NCBI RefSeq assembly: GCF_958979055.1
Contig: NC_084897.1
Coordinates: forward strand, 25,137,628-25,201,627
Reading direction: 5' to 3'
Source: Alnus glutinosa
Taxonomy: Eukaryota; Streptophyta; Magnoliopsida; Fagales; Betulaceae
DNA: 64,000 nt
Shown: positions 26,340 through 36,483 of the stretch, piece by piece
How positions within the stretch are numbered: position 1 is the stretch's first letter
Layout of the letters: each line of letters starts with the position of its first letter
Position numbers and translations under genes: made by a program
Notes under the pieces: generated by a model
Database searches by the model: none
What the model was told of the DNA's origin: nothing
The model's input: the letters and a program-made list of their open reading frames with translations, nothing else

Positions 26340-26880
26340 CCTCCGTCGTGAACGATTGGGGAGGGGGAATGATCAGCTTTGCCCCTTTCCTTCCCCAGCC
26401 TCCACATACCGCACGCGGGCGTCCACCCCTTTTTTATTATGTACTTTATGTTTTCCTTCTTTTCTTTGTTGTTTTGATTTTTCGATCTACAATTCCATTG
26501 CCTCTTCTACCACTTGCTCGGTTTGCCTCCACCCACTTCACCACTCCACTGTTCCTCTTTCCTGTGGAGTGAGACCCACGTGCCCCCATGGATGGCAAAT
26601 ATGGGCTTGTTCAACCTATACATGTCATCCAACCTCACGCCCCCCGCCCCCCTCTCGCCATTATCTCCCTCCCTCCCTTACCTCTCCCTCCTCTTCCCGG
26701 TGTATGGGTCTCACGTGCCTCCCTCATGTCCCCCTCAACTAGCTTCTTTGTTGCTTCTTCTTTTTCTTTTTCTGTGGGTTTACAGTCTTCCTTGCTCTGT
26801 GTCCAACTTTTTGCTCTGGAGACAAAATAAAACGAGGTCTCTTGAGCTTCAACAGTCGGGCCCCCTCTTGTGAGACTTTG
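26340..26880 (+). other. Pyrimidine-rich asymmetric tract
   Basis: A C/T-rich plus strand with few purines, so several frames stay open for 80-130 codons. None resembles a known protein and they overlap in all three frames, the signature of composition rather than coding. It contains two related words, GACCCACGTGCCCCCATGG and GTCTCACGTGCCTCCCTC, each with a CACGTG G-box, suggesting an internal duplication. It lies just downstream of the 3' end of the RTE1 homolog. Confidence 0.4.
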
Positions 26881-27101
26881 GAATGGACATCCTCATCATC
26901 AGATACAGATTTGGTTTTTACAGTACAATAATGCTTTTAAAAGTTGATCGCCCCCCGACACAAGGCTTTCAAAAAACACTTCACTTAAGCTGTTCAAGCT
27001 GTCGAAATATTCTCTATCAATTTCGCACATACAAATATCTGAATCAAAACACGTCTGTTGGAACTTCAATTTTTATACATCAATTAGTTAAACAAGAGAT
27101 T

Positions 27102-28144
27102 CTACAACTGGATCAAATTTTTAAAACAGTAAGTGCCAAGAAGAAACCAACCAACTATAAAGCAGGTGAAAAAGGCCAAGTAAGCAAGGAAGGTCAATCC
27201 CCCAAGTGCAAGCCCAAGAGAGAATACTATACCAAACGGTAAGAAAGATCGCACCATGGATGCTGTGCTCACCCAACGGCCCTTGAGGAAAATGAGAGCA
27301 GCAAGGTTCACGACATTCCATCCACCCGAAAGAAACCCCAACCTGTTTAGGTTGTTTGCCACAAAAGAATGGCAATTGCAAGTAAAGAGGTTGTAAGCTC
27401 GGTGTTGGAAGTCCTGAGTGCTCCTTCTTAATGCATCATCCCATGTCAATATGTCTTTTCCAGCATCATCCTGTGTGTACCCATCTTCACTATTGTATAA
27501 GGACGGATGGGGAGAAATGCGACACTGCTTGCAAGAATTTTAAAGAGCATTAGTGCACCAAAAAACTGACTGATAAGCATCTCCTACAGCATTACTATTT
27601 TCTACAATTGTCACAAGCTGCCAGCTTATATGATTTCCAGCACATGCAATGAACTGAATCAAGGTGAAAAGGGGTCTTGCAGTCATTTCTCAGAGAAAGC
27701 AGTGGAATGTAACAAATAGTTTGCTTCTCTTTTTGATGCAATGATCATGGTGCCCACAACACTTGAGGCAGACCATATTACCAGCAGGTACAACACTGGT
27801 GATGGCAGCAATAGTAGAAAAGATGATTGCAAAGGATCCAAACCATTAATTAAGATACAAAATCCAGTAGACACCTTTTCGTTGCTAATTTGGAGGTAGC
27901 GGGTCACTGATCCAAATGCGAAATTGTCCACGCACACAAAATTGGGCCCTGCAAAGTCCAAGATCACTCCATCCTCTCTGCATATGCCAATGTGACCAAT
28001 GAAAGGAACCAGCCATGAAATAATAGGAAGGGGTGTCCACACAATGCAGCATGGGAACCGAGCTCTTCTTGGATCAATTTGCATAGTTTGTGAAACACTT
28101 CCTTCCATCATCAGCGAGTGCTCAGTGCCTGCATCTGCTTCCAT
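27102..28144 (-). CDS. RTH: RTE1 homolog (REVERSION-TO-ETHYLENE SENSITIVITY1 family, TMEM222-like)
   Basis: Membrane protein of the RTE1 family. Arabidopsis RTE1 acts at the Golgi/ER with the ethylene receptor ETR1, and the RTH paralog modulates it. Two coding exons, 27875-28144 and 27102-27527, give 231 aa. The N-terminus has a hydrophobic [15 protein letters not shown] segment, then GHIGI (His51) and [17 protein letters not shown]. Exon 2 holds TWDDAL, then [19 protein letters not shown] (Cys140, Cys142, His143) and two hydrophobic segments (about 160-175 and 185-225) before the end CFKNLIQL. The exon 2 acceptor is ambiguous: AAG and CAG stand in tandem, so the exon may start at 27524 and lose one Gln. 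The short N-terminus and wording look closer to RTH than to RTE1, which is an inference. The gene probably has a leader exon near 29.5 kb. Confidence 0.9.
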
Positions 28145-28290
28145 TGCAAATTTGGGCAAGCTGAATTTCCTCAGCACATTAGATACTTGTGAAAGTATAT
28201 AGACAACCACAAAGCTATGTGAAGAGTAAAAAGATAGACATCTAAAATAAAAAAATGAAGTTTTTCCACAGCTAAAATTTGCAAAATGGC

Positions 28291-28400
28291 ATGAGCTAGA
28301 GTGAAATGACACTTTCTCCTCCTGCGATGGTGAGATGAAGGGTGAGGTCGTGCAATCAAAATCCACTTAGTGCGTGTCTCACTTACCAATAAGAAAAAAG
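28291..28400 (+). mobile_element. Decayed tRNA-derived SINE, family 2
   Basis: Matches the element at 63022-63123 in order: ATGAGCT at the head, ACTTTCT, GGTGAGGTCGTG (region of the B box), ATCC(A)CTTAGTGCGTGTCTCACTTACCAATAAG-type tail, then A-rich. The A-box part is degraded. It sits in the presumed leader intron of the RTE1 homolog, antisense to that gene. Target duplications are not clear. Confidence 0.65.
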
Positions 28401-29436
28401 AGAAATGCTTCCTCCATAACATACATATATAAAAGCTTTCTGGACCATTAAAGTTCAATTCTCCAAAACACAGCAAAACGAGACTCTATCCTCCAAAAAT
28501 TTTCAATCACCAGAAAAGACATCCTTACTGCCTCAAACAGACAGCTATATCTCAGGATAAAATTAACTATTCGTCCATAAAGACTATGAGATGCCAAAAA
28601 TAAAAATGTAACATCTTCCACTCGTCTTTTACCATTCAACAACGAGTTAACAGAAGCAAGATTTTTTTTTTTTGGTAAATAAAGCAGGATTTTCTTGAGG
28701 TCATGCAAAATTTGAATTTAGTTTGAAGTACTATTCTAGAATTCTTCCATGTATTTTACATATCCCTTTGAATTTACATAATCACATTTGAGTTCCAATC
28801 AAAGTTTAAAATCCTGCTGGAAATTTATGGCGAATATGGAAGCTTAGCACTGCATTGCATGACCTCTCAGCGTGTACATAAAATCAGGTAATAACGCTAT
28901 TAACCTACAATTAACAATTATCTTAAATTTGGTTCTTCTGCCTGCGTTTGCGCTTTTTCAAGTCTGAAACTCCAACCCAGATCCAATAAACAAACCATCC
29001 TCCTTCTTACTCAGTTGAACATGAACCCATTGAGGAAAAGTAGACAAAACTTCCCCAATCACATTCCCTTACTTCGCACCTAAACTTTTACCTACTTACA
29101 TAGGGAACTACATAAGGAGTGATTAAAAGCTACACATATGATTATATATTCACAAGGCAAAGGCCACCCTTATCTAAGTACCCAAATTTCTATATGCAAC
29201 AAGATTAAGTTAGCAAACTTTCTTTTAAGTCAGATTAAAAATAAATAAATAAATAAAATAAAATCTGAATCTGACCCATCATCACAAGTTTACAAATACA
29301 ACAACCCAAACGACATCAATAAATTATAATCGCAAAATCAACAACAACCTTTTCGAATCACAACTAAAAGAAAAAATGTCAATGAAGAAATTGACCCTAG
29401 TTTTTGCACTAATTTAGATTTCTTTTAACTACATGC
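28401..29436. other. Presumed 5' leader intron of the RTE1 homolog, remainder
   Basis: AT-rich, no coding region seen. The gene's start codon at 28144 is preceded by nearly 1.3 kb before a convincing GC-rich leader, so this is best read as an intron on the minus strand. A short (AAAT)n run is at about 29238-29262. Confidence 0.4.
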
Positions 29437-29465
29437 CATATTGCTTGAAAATCGGAAGAGAATAC

Positions 29466-29570
29466 CTTTGTTTCCAAAGAAGAGCGATGCCTTCACCAGC
29501 CCGAGATTTCTCCGTCTGCTTGTAGAGCCGTTGGTCGTTGATGTGTGGTGATCAAAACGAGCTTTTGTCC
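29466..29570 (-). other. Probable untranslated first exon of the RTE1 homolog
   Basis: Read on the minus strand, a GC-balanced stretch ends in ACAAAG followed by GTATTC (donor at 29465). It is the only leader-like block upstream of the start codon, and family members commonly have a 5' untranslated exon. The 5' limit and the acceptor (somewhere near 28150-28200) are guesses; cDNA would be needed. Confidence 0.4.
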
Positions 29571-30740
29571 GGTCTAGTGGTTGTGTGGGCTTGTTTGGAG
29601 AGTGGGTTATTATAGCCAACCAGGATATTTTCCTGCACTTGTTGGGGAACATGCTGTTTGTTTCTTTTCTAGTTTCCAAGCTTGTTTGGAAGCCCACAAT
29701 TTCCAACCCAATTCTGTTTTGTTTTTGAATTCATGTATGGATCGCACAACTGAAAATCCCATACCCCACCCCCACCCCCCCCTTTTTTTTTCAGACCCAA
29801 CCCAATTCACTTTATCCAAATCCGTTTTCAACGTGGAGGAAGAGAAATGGTACGAGTAATGTTAGAAAGAAGACCCATGTCTTTTTTAAGTTCTCTCAAA
29901 ATTTATGTGACTTTTAAAATTACCATTTGATTAAAATTTAATAGTAATTTATCATAAATTCAATTGTGATTTTAAAAATTACACCAATTTTAAAATGACA
30001 CAAAAAAGATATGATCTCTCATCTACCATTACTAAAAAATAAATTTAAAAAATAAAGAATGAGGAAGCCAATCTAGAATGTATTCATGAGTAAAAATGAT
30101 GGACAGCAAATATACAAGAAATTGACGTGTACGAGGCCTCATTATTAGTAGTCAACTCTACTTTAGAGTTTTTAAAAGTTAAAATTATTTTTTAATTAAA
30201 AATTGTTCAGATTTTATAATTTTAACGTTTATCACATTTACTAATTTAGTATTTATCTCGTACATTAAGACTCTACTTGGAAAAAGACAAACGTTGAGAT
30301 AACAAAATCTCAAGAACTCCCCAAGATAAAGTTCATTGGAAATCCAAAGGACTTTCATTTCTGAAGGGAGTTACCTTCTTAAAAAGATTTCGACATATCA
30401 ACAATATTTATCAACTTTAGAAGATATTAATTAATTCTTCTTCATTCATTATAATTTATTTAATAAAAAAAAAATACTATGATGGCAAGCTACGAATCCT
30501 TTAATTAAATTAAAAATAGAGCTAGAGAATTTTAAGAGTTCAATGAGAGAATTATCCTAGAAAATCTAAATGTTCTTAAGAATTGATTTTTTTGAAGTTT
30601 GAATTTCTTTACAACTGATAAAGATTGAAAGATCGATCCCCTGAGGTTTCTTTGTTTCTCATGTCCATCTCTGTAATGCCTTTATGACTTTGTTTCAGCA
30701 ATTGATGTAGCACATGCTACTTCGTTTAAAAAAAAGAAAA
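29571..30740. other. Intergenic between RTE1 homolog and phosphatase 1, head to head
   Basis: Presumably holds the RTE1-homolog promoter. A C-rich run lies at 29763-29783. The stretch 29915-30010 resembles 5335-5430 and may be a dispersed AT-rich repeat. No other gene seen. Confidence 0.5.
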
Positions 30741-30749
30741 AAAAAAAGA

Positions 30750-33700
30750 AAGATCGATCCTACAAAAGAATTAAGAGTCCTAAACAAACTTCAACAGTCT
30801 TTCACCTTATTAAACATACATACATATTGTTTGCCTACACAAACCTTCGTTCTAAAATATTGCTCTCCGGCCTCCGCCTCCCCGCCCCCGCCCCCTCCCC
30901 CGCCATATATGGGTGCAGTATTTTTGCTGTTGTTTCTTTTGCTGAACATTGTTTGCGTATGCAATGGAGGTATTACTAGCAGTTATGTTAGGAAGCTTTA
31001 TGCGTCTGTAGACCTGCCCAAAGAAGCTTTTCCTCCTCCTCCAGGATACAATGCCCCCGAGCAGGTGCTATCCACTTATATTTCTTGTGCTAATCTCAAT
31101 ATATATCCGTTACGGTTTGTTAATATATATTTGTTGTGTGTGTAGGTTCATATAACCCAAGGAGATGTTGATGGACGGGCCATGATTATTTCATGGGTTA
31201 CACCCGCGTTGCCAAACCCTAACTATGTGGTCTATTGGGCGGCAGAGGGCAAGCACAAAAACAAGCTCAAAAAGGGTCATTCCTCGGTTAAAACTTATAA
31301 ATACTATACTTATGCTTCTGGCTACATTCATCATGCCACCATCAAACACCTTGAGGTTAAGTAATGGATTTTCATTTCCTACTTTATTGAAGCTTCATTT
31401 TTAACCAACCTGACATGATTGTTTTTCGTTTGTATTCTTAGTTTGACACTCAGTATTTTTATGAGATTGGAATCCGTCGATTCTCCTTCAAAACTCCTCC
31501 CCAATTAGGGCCAGACGTTCCATACACATTTGGCATTATAGGTCAGTTTACTGTTTTTGTTTTGCATCTTAGAACTTTACATTTAGTAAAATTGTAATTA
31601 CAAAATTGCGGACAAGCTGAGGCCAACCACACAACTTGATAAGCAAATAGAGAACATAATGATTTCTACTCTTACACTCTATGTCAACTTATGACACGTT
31701 TATGAAATTATGAGCTACTATGAAATTAAATTTAAGGCTTCTCTGTGTATAGAACTAGATTTGCATTAACAGATCTAGAGTCCATCAATGCATATACAAG
31801 AAATCTTACTTTTGCCCGATATATAAATTAAACTTCTTTACTTTAATTTCAGCTTCCCATGCAGAGGACGTAGGTATTGTGGCAAGGTTGTCTGAAATGG
31901 TGGTAGAGGTTGTTTTGTTTTTAAATTCATTGTCTTTCACATGTGATTAATGATAAAATCTAAACCATTTAATTTGAAAATAACCATTAGAATTTAAAAA
32001 CCTTGAAAACATTAGCAGATCCTTGTCGGAAATTAAGTAACAAGGATCGATGATGATAATACAATAGCATTCAATTAATACATAGATCATACCACATCTT
32101 AGCAATCCTAAAATAGTATTGATGTAACTTCTGTGAATTGAATTAATGATCCTATAAACTATAATATATTGGAAGTATCAAATATATTTTGAACATCTTT
32201 TTTAGTCCAGTATAATTGATTTATAAATATATGCATATCACTGGTAAAAAATAATAAACAAATATCATGTGATCGATCCTAATGGTCTCCTGGATCTTGG
32301 ACAGGAGAAGGTGGAGACACTTTTTGGCATACATATATTGTTTTTAATGATATAAATGGAGACAGATTCATTAAATTGTTTACATATTGAAGTGGTATAT
32401 TTATTTTTGTAACCAATTTGCAGGTGATTTGGGACAAACACAGGATTCTCGTCAGACGCTTGAGCATTATGTGTCCAACCCGAAAGGGCAAACTGTGCTA
32501 TTTGTGGGTGATCTTTCTTATGCAGATGATCATCCGAACCATGACAATGAGAGATGGGATACATGGGGCCGCTTTATTGAGAAGTGTGCTGCATATCAGC
32601 CATGGATTTGGACTCCTGGCAATCATGAAATTGATTTAGCTCCAGAACTTGTAAGAAATTAATCTTCCACATTTGTTCTTAATTCCTTGATAATTTTCAG
32701 TTAGATTAATTACATTTACTTCTTTGATTAATATGTTCATGATTTTCGATCATAATTAATTTCAGGGAGAAAATGTTCCTTTCAAGCCATATATGCATAG
32801 ATACCACGTACCCTACAAGGCATCACAGAGCACCTCCCCACTTTGGTATTCCATTAAGCGTGCATCCGCATACATCATCGTCCTATCTTCTTACTCAGCA
32901 TATGGTATGAAAATTTCCTTAGCTTCCTAATAAGGTTTCAATAATGTTAGAAACAAAGCATGCATGATAGTTTGGTATTTCCTGATCTATATAGGTAAAT
33001 ACACTCCTCAATACAGATGGCTCGAAAATGAATTATCCAAAGTTAACCGAGCTGAGACGCCATGGCTTTTTGTTCTTGTTCATGCACCATGGTATAACAG
33101 TGACGACTACCACTATATGGAAGGTGAAACCATGAGAGTTCAGTTTGAATCCTGGTTTGTTAAGAACAAAGTCGATATCGTTTTTGCTGGTCATGTCCAT
33201 GCCTATGAACGATCGGTAAGCGAGCTTCTGTTCTCATCTACTCTTACAACATTTTCTCAAAATGCTAATAACTTGTATTGTAGGAGAGAATATCGAATAT
33301 AAAGTACAACATAACAAATGGACTGAGCGCTCCAGTGAAGGATCCTTCAGCACCAATATATATTACTATTGGTGATGGTGGTAACATTGAAGGCCTTGCT
33401 AACAGGTGCCTCATTCATCTTTATCTTAGATAATTCCCATTACCCACTACACTAAAATTGGGTAACACAAATGTCTTCGCACTCATTACTGCATTGATCG
33501 ATCACTTTTGTTTTGTGCAGTTTTACTGAACCGGCACCAAGTTATTCTGCATTTCGGGAAGCAAGCTTCGGGCATGCGGTTCTCGAGATTAAAAATCGGA
33601 CTCATGCCTTCTATACTTGGCACCGTAACCAGGATAATAATGCCGTTGTTGCTGATAATCTTTGGATACATAATAGGTACTATTATCCAGAAGAAGAATC

Positions 33701-33950
33701 ATAGTGTGGCTACCACTATGGTTTTTTTTCGTTTTGGCTGTCAATTTGGTGCAAGTTTAATATGTTTTGAAACTGTTATGTTTAGATGGAGTTGGCTTTA
33801 ATTTTAGTTTATTAGAATTTGGTGCCGTTTAATATATATCCTTAGAAACTGGATGGATTTGGTTTTAATTTTTAATTTATTTGAATTCTGTCGGGGTACT
33901 TGTAAAAAGCTTGTCGATCATCAAGAAATGCGTTTGAGAAACAAAAATAA
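30750..33950 (+). repeat. Tandem duplication unit 1 (phosphatase gene 1)
   Basis: Direct copy of about 36305-39010. Similarity starts in the upstream region near the word GATCGATCCTA, continues through all eight exons and parts of the introns (intron 5 is nearly identical), and runs past the stop into the 3' region to the word TTTGAGAAACAAA. The starts are 5575 bases apart. The copies differ by indels: intron 3 is 882 bases here and 79 in copy 2, while intron 2 is 86 here and 389 there. Confidence 0.85.
30909..33704 (+). CDS. PAP: Purple acid phosphatase, copy 1
   Basis: Secreted binuclear metallophosphatase that releases phosphate from organic monoesters. Eight exons: 30909-31064, 31146-31355, 31442-31541, 32424-32650, 32766-32904, 32995-33215, 33284-33405 and 33521-33704, total 452 aa, near the usual length. 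A signal peptide covers about residues 1-20. The N-terminal beta-sandwich domain is followed by the metal-ligand motifs in order: GDLGQT (Asp157), GDLSYAD (Asp185, Tyr188), GNHE (Asn222), VHAPW (His307) and GHVH (His344, His346). All are present. The C-terminus resembles the PAP10/PAP12 group, which is an inference. Compared with copy 2, exon 3 is 12 bases shorter and lacks four residues, so EIGIRRF stands for [11 protein letters not shown] in a loop of the sandwich domain. The bases just before the ATG are very C-rich (30868-30903), unlike copy 2. The frame is intact. Confidence 0.93.
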
Positions 33951-34957
33951 GAAATTGTATTATTTTTGTTAGACCACAAGATGTTCTGCGCAGAAGTAGG
34001 ATTTGTCTAGAGGAGTCGATCATTGTAGAAGTCAATAAGCTTTGATGAACAGTAATCCAGTTGGTTGTTTGTACGAGTTATTATATATTTCCTTAAAACT
34101 ACATTAGATATGCTACTTCTTTGACTTCTGATCAATTTTATCCTTTTTTTTTATTATTTTTTTTATTATTTTATTATTATTATTATTTTTTTTTTTAACT
34201 AATTATAGAATCTGTTTTTCTACGTGTAGGTTCTATGTATCTAACAATTAATTTTTTTTTTTTTAAAAAAATGGAGTTAAACATGAATTTTGGAGAAAAT
34301 GTATTTCTCAAAAACAAAAGAATATTACCAGTCTATTCATATCAAATATAATAGTTTTTTTTTTTTTTTTTTTTGAAATAAAATAGAATAGATTTATGAA
34401 TACTTGCTTTGTCGTTTCTAATGATTCTTTGGGTTAGAGTACTTAATTAGGTGCTATTCACTCCATAATCTTCAATCTCTTCAACAGATCACTGGCTTTA
34501 AAGGTCATAGAGTATCGTTAGTCTCAAAATTTGTTAAAAAAAAACCTTTTGGGGTTTTTTTAATTTATTAATGATGGTCTCCTAATAAAATTAAAAAGTT
34601 TCAATGCAATCCGACCTCAAGTTTAAATTCCATCGGTAACAAAGCCACCCCCCTACATGCTACACACCATAATACCGGCCAAACTTTATACATCTTCCAC
34701 CTCATCAACTACAGGGAATATGTTTTTTTTTTTTCTTCCATTCAATAATATATTCCTTACATAAATATCATCCCATGCATTCAGCTAATAATGTTTGGTT
34801 GATTCACCATTGAATATGTGAAACCACATGGAACCAAAAATTGGTACTACGAGCAAGAGATAGATGTGTAACATATCTCTAATATAACATCCCTTAATGC
34901 TATGTTCCTCGATCACCTTCATTTTGTATATCCTAAGGGCTGTCGACTGACCCCAAG
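33951..34957. other. Gap between phosphatase copies, left part
   Basis: No gene. A T-rich stretch lies at 34140-34200. The part at about 34560-34640 resembles 39490-39560 downstream of copy 2, in the word TTTCAATGCAATC and its flanks, so the duplicated block may extend this far in patches. Confidence 0.5.
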
Positions 34958-35180
34958 GATTTTTGCCCGACCAATTTGGTGGGTAACATCTATAAGATGA
35001 TTGCTAAGATTCTAGGGAATAGGCTTAAGAAGATGTTGGAGAGGATCATATCTAAATCACAAAATGTATTCATCCGAAAGTAGGCAAATTTTAGATCCTA
35101 TCATTATTGCCAATGAATGCATTGAAATCATATTGAGATTGGAGAACTTGGGGTTATTTGTAAAATGGACTTAGATGATG
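34958..35180 (+). mobile_element. LINE (L1-type) reverse-transcriptase fragment
   Basis: Conceptual translation gives, in pieces, DFCPTNLVGNIYKMIAK, LGNRLKKMLERIISKSQN and then, in shifted frames, QILDPIIIANECIEI and VICKMDLDDD. These match the well-known plant L1 reverse-transcriptase block (RPISLVG, NRLK, SQ-F--GRQI, ANE, KLD). At least two frameshifts and no flanking LINE domains show a short dead fragment. It lies between the two phosphatase genes and is absent from the duplicated unit. Confidence 0.8.
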
Positions 35181-35720
35181 ATGGGGGAGGAGAAGGGCGA
35201 TGTGTGTCACGTGCCTGTGGAGAGCAATTTTGAAGTTTGAATTTGATTTGGTTAAATATTGTTAAAAGGGGATTAGGATCCTCTACAATTTTAAAAAAAA
35301 TTTAGATTATCAAATTATATGAATTCAAGTTTTTTTTACATCGAACAACATGAAAAATGCTACATATTAAAGATGTGACACGTTATCGAGGCAACCAAAA
35401 AAAAAAAAATCATTCCAAAATGTTTTTTCTTCACTTTAAAGCGATGCTTATTCTTTATTAAACAAAAACACAATTTTTTACTCAAAGTTTTTATACGACA
35501 TAAATTGTAAAAACCTGATAAAATTAAAATATATTCAATTTTCATTGTTAACATGTCACATTTTTAATATGTAGCACTTTTCATGTCATTCGATGTATGA
35601 AATTAGCTAAATTCACATAATTTAAGAATTTACAATTTTAAAGAAATTTTAAAGGATCTTTAGCCGTTAAAAAGAGACGGTAAATATAGTTTTCCTTAAG
35701 AAAACAATTAAAAATACTAA

Positions 35721-36246
35721 GGGAAAAGTACACATACCCTCCTTAAATTACCACCCAATTGTCAATGTACCCCTAAACTACCAATTATGTCAATGTACCC
35801 TCATAAACTATCAAACAATCTCAATGTGCCTTACAATGACAAAAATACCCTTTATAAAATTACAAAAATTCTTAAAAACAAAACAAAAATTATTTTTTTT
35901 AAAAAAATTAAAATTAAAAAAAACCGAAAAATTATTTTTTAGATTTTGTTTTGTATAATTTCATTTTGGGCCACCCCTTGGATTTTTATTTTTAATTTTT
36001 CGTTTTTATTTTAAAAAAAATTAAAAAATATTTTTTTTTTTAGTTTTAGTTTTTTTTTTTTAAAAAAATAAATTATAAGGATATTTGTCTTATTGAAACT
36101 TTTTTAGGGTAATTTTGTCTTTTTGTTGATTTCAGGAGAATATTGACAATTTTTTTATAATTTAAAAGAAACATTGATAAAATTAATAGTTTAAATGGCA
36201 CGTTGATAATAAAATAATAGTTTAAGGAAGAATGTATACTTTTCCT
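35721..36246. mobile_element. Mutator-like MITE with ~130-bp inverted ends, 526 bp
   Basis: The left end GGGAAAAGTACACATACCCT and the inverted right end AGGAAAAGTATACATTCTTC start two diverged inverted repeats of about 130 bases that share words such as TTAAA, GTCAATGT and AAACTA. The flanks AAATACTAA (35712-35720) and AAATATCAG (36247-36255) fit a decayed 9-bp duplication, the length Mutator-like elements make. The A/T-rich centre contains TTGGGCCACCCCTTGG. No reading frame. It sits within about 240 bases of the start of phosphatase copy 2 and could influence its promoter. Confidence 0.75.
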
Positions 36247-36370
36247 AAATATCAGTGCTGTAATCATAATACAACAACAAAGCGAAATCCAACCCCGTCT
36301 AGATATAGAGCGATCCTAGCTAACTCCTAATTAAGTCAGAGTCGTAAACGAACTTCACCACTCTTTCACC

Positions 36371-36381
36371 TTATATATACA
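36371..36381 (+). promoter_or_regulatory. Probable TATA box of phosphatase copy 2
   Basis: TTATATATAC follows the conserved CTTTCACC about 110 bases before the ATG. The matching place in copy 1 (30806-30820) reads TTATTAAACATAC, a weaker match, so the copies may differ in promoter strength or start site. Confidence 0.5.
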
Positions 36382-36483
36382 TATTGTTTTCGTACTCTTC
36401 CAGTACACAAACCCCGCAATTTCTACATTATTATATTGTTTAATTTGCTTACTTCTCCAATACACAAACTATTGCTCTCCACC

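Noticed and set aside
26356-26873. Overlapping open frames of 80-128 codons in the pyrimidine-rich tract
   Set aside because: All three plus-strand frames stay open together because the composition lacks purines. The products are low-complexity Pro/Ser/Leu sequence with no family resemblance.
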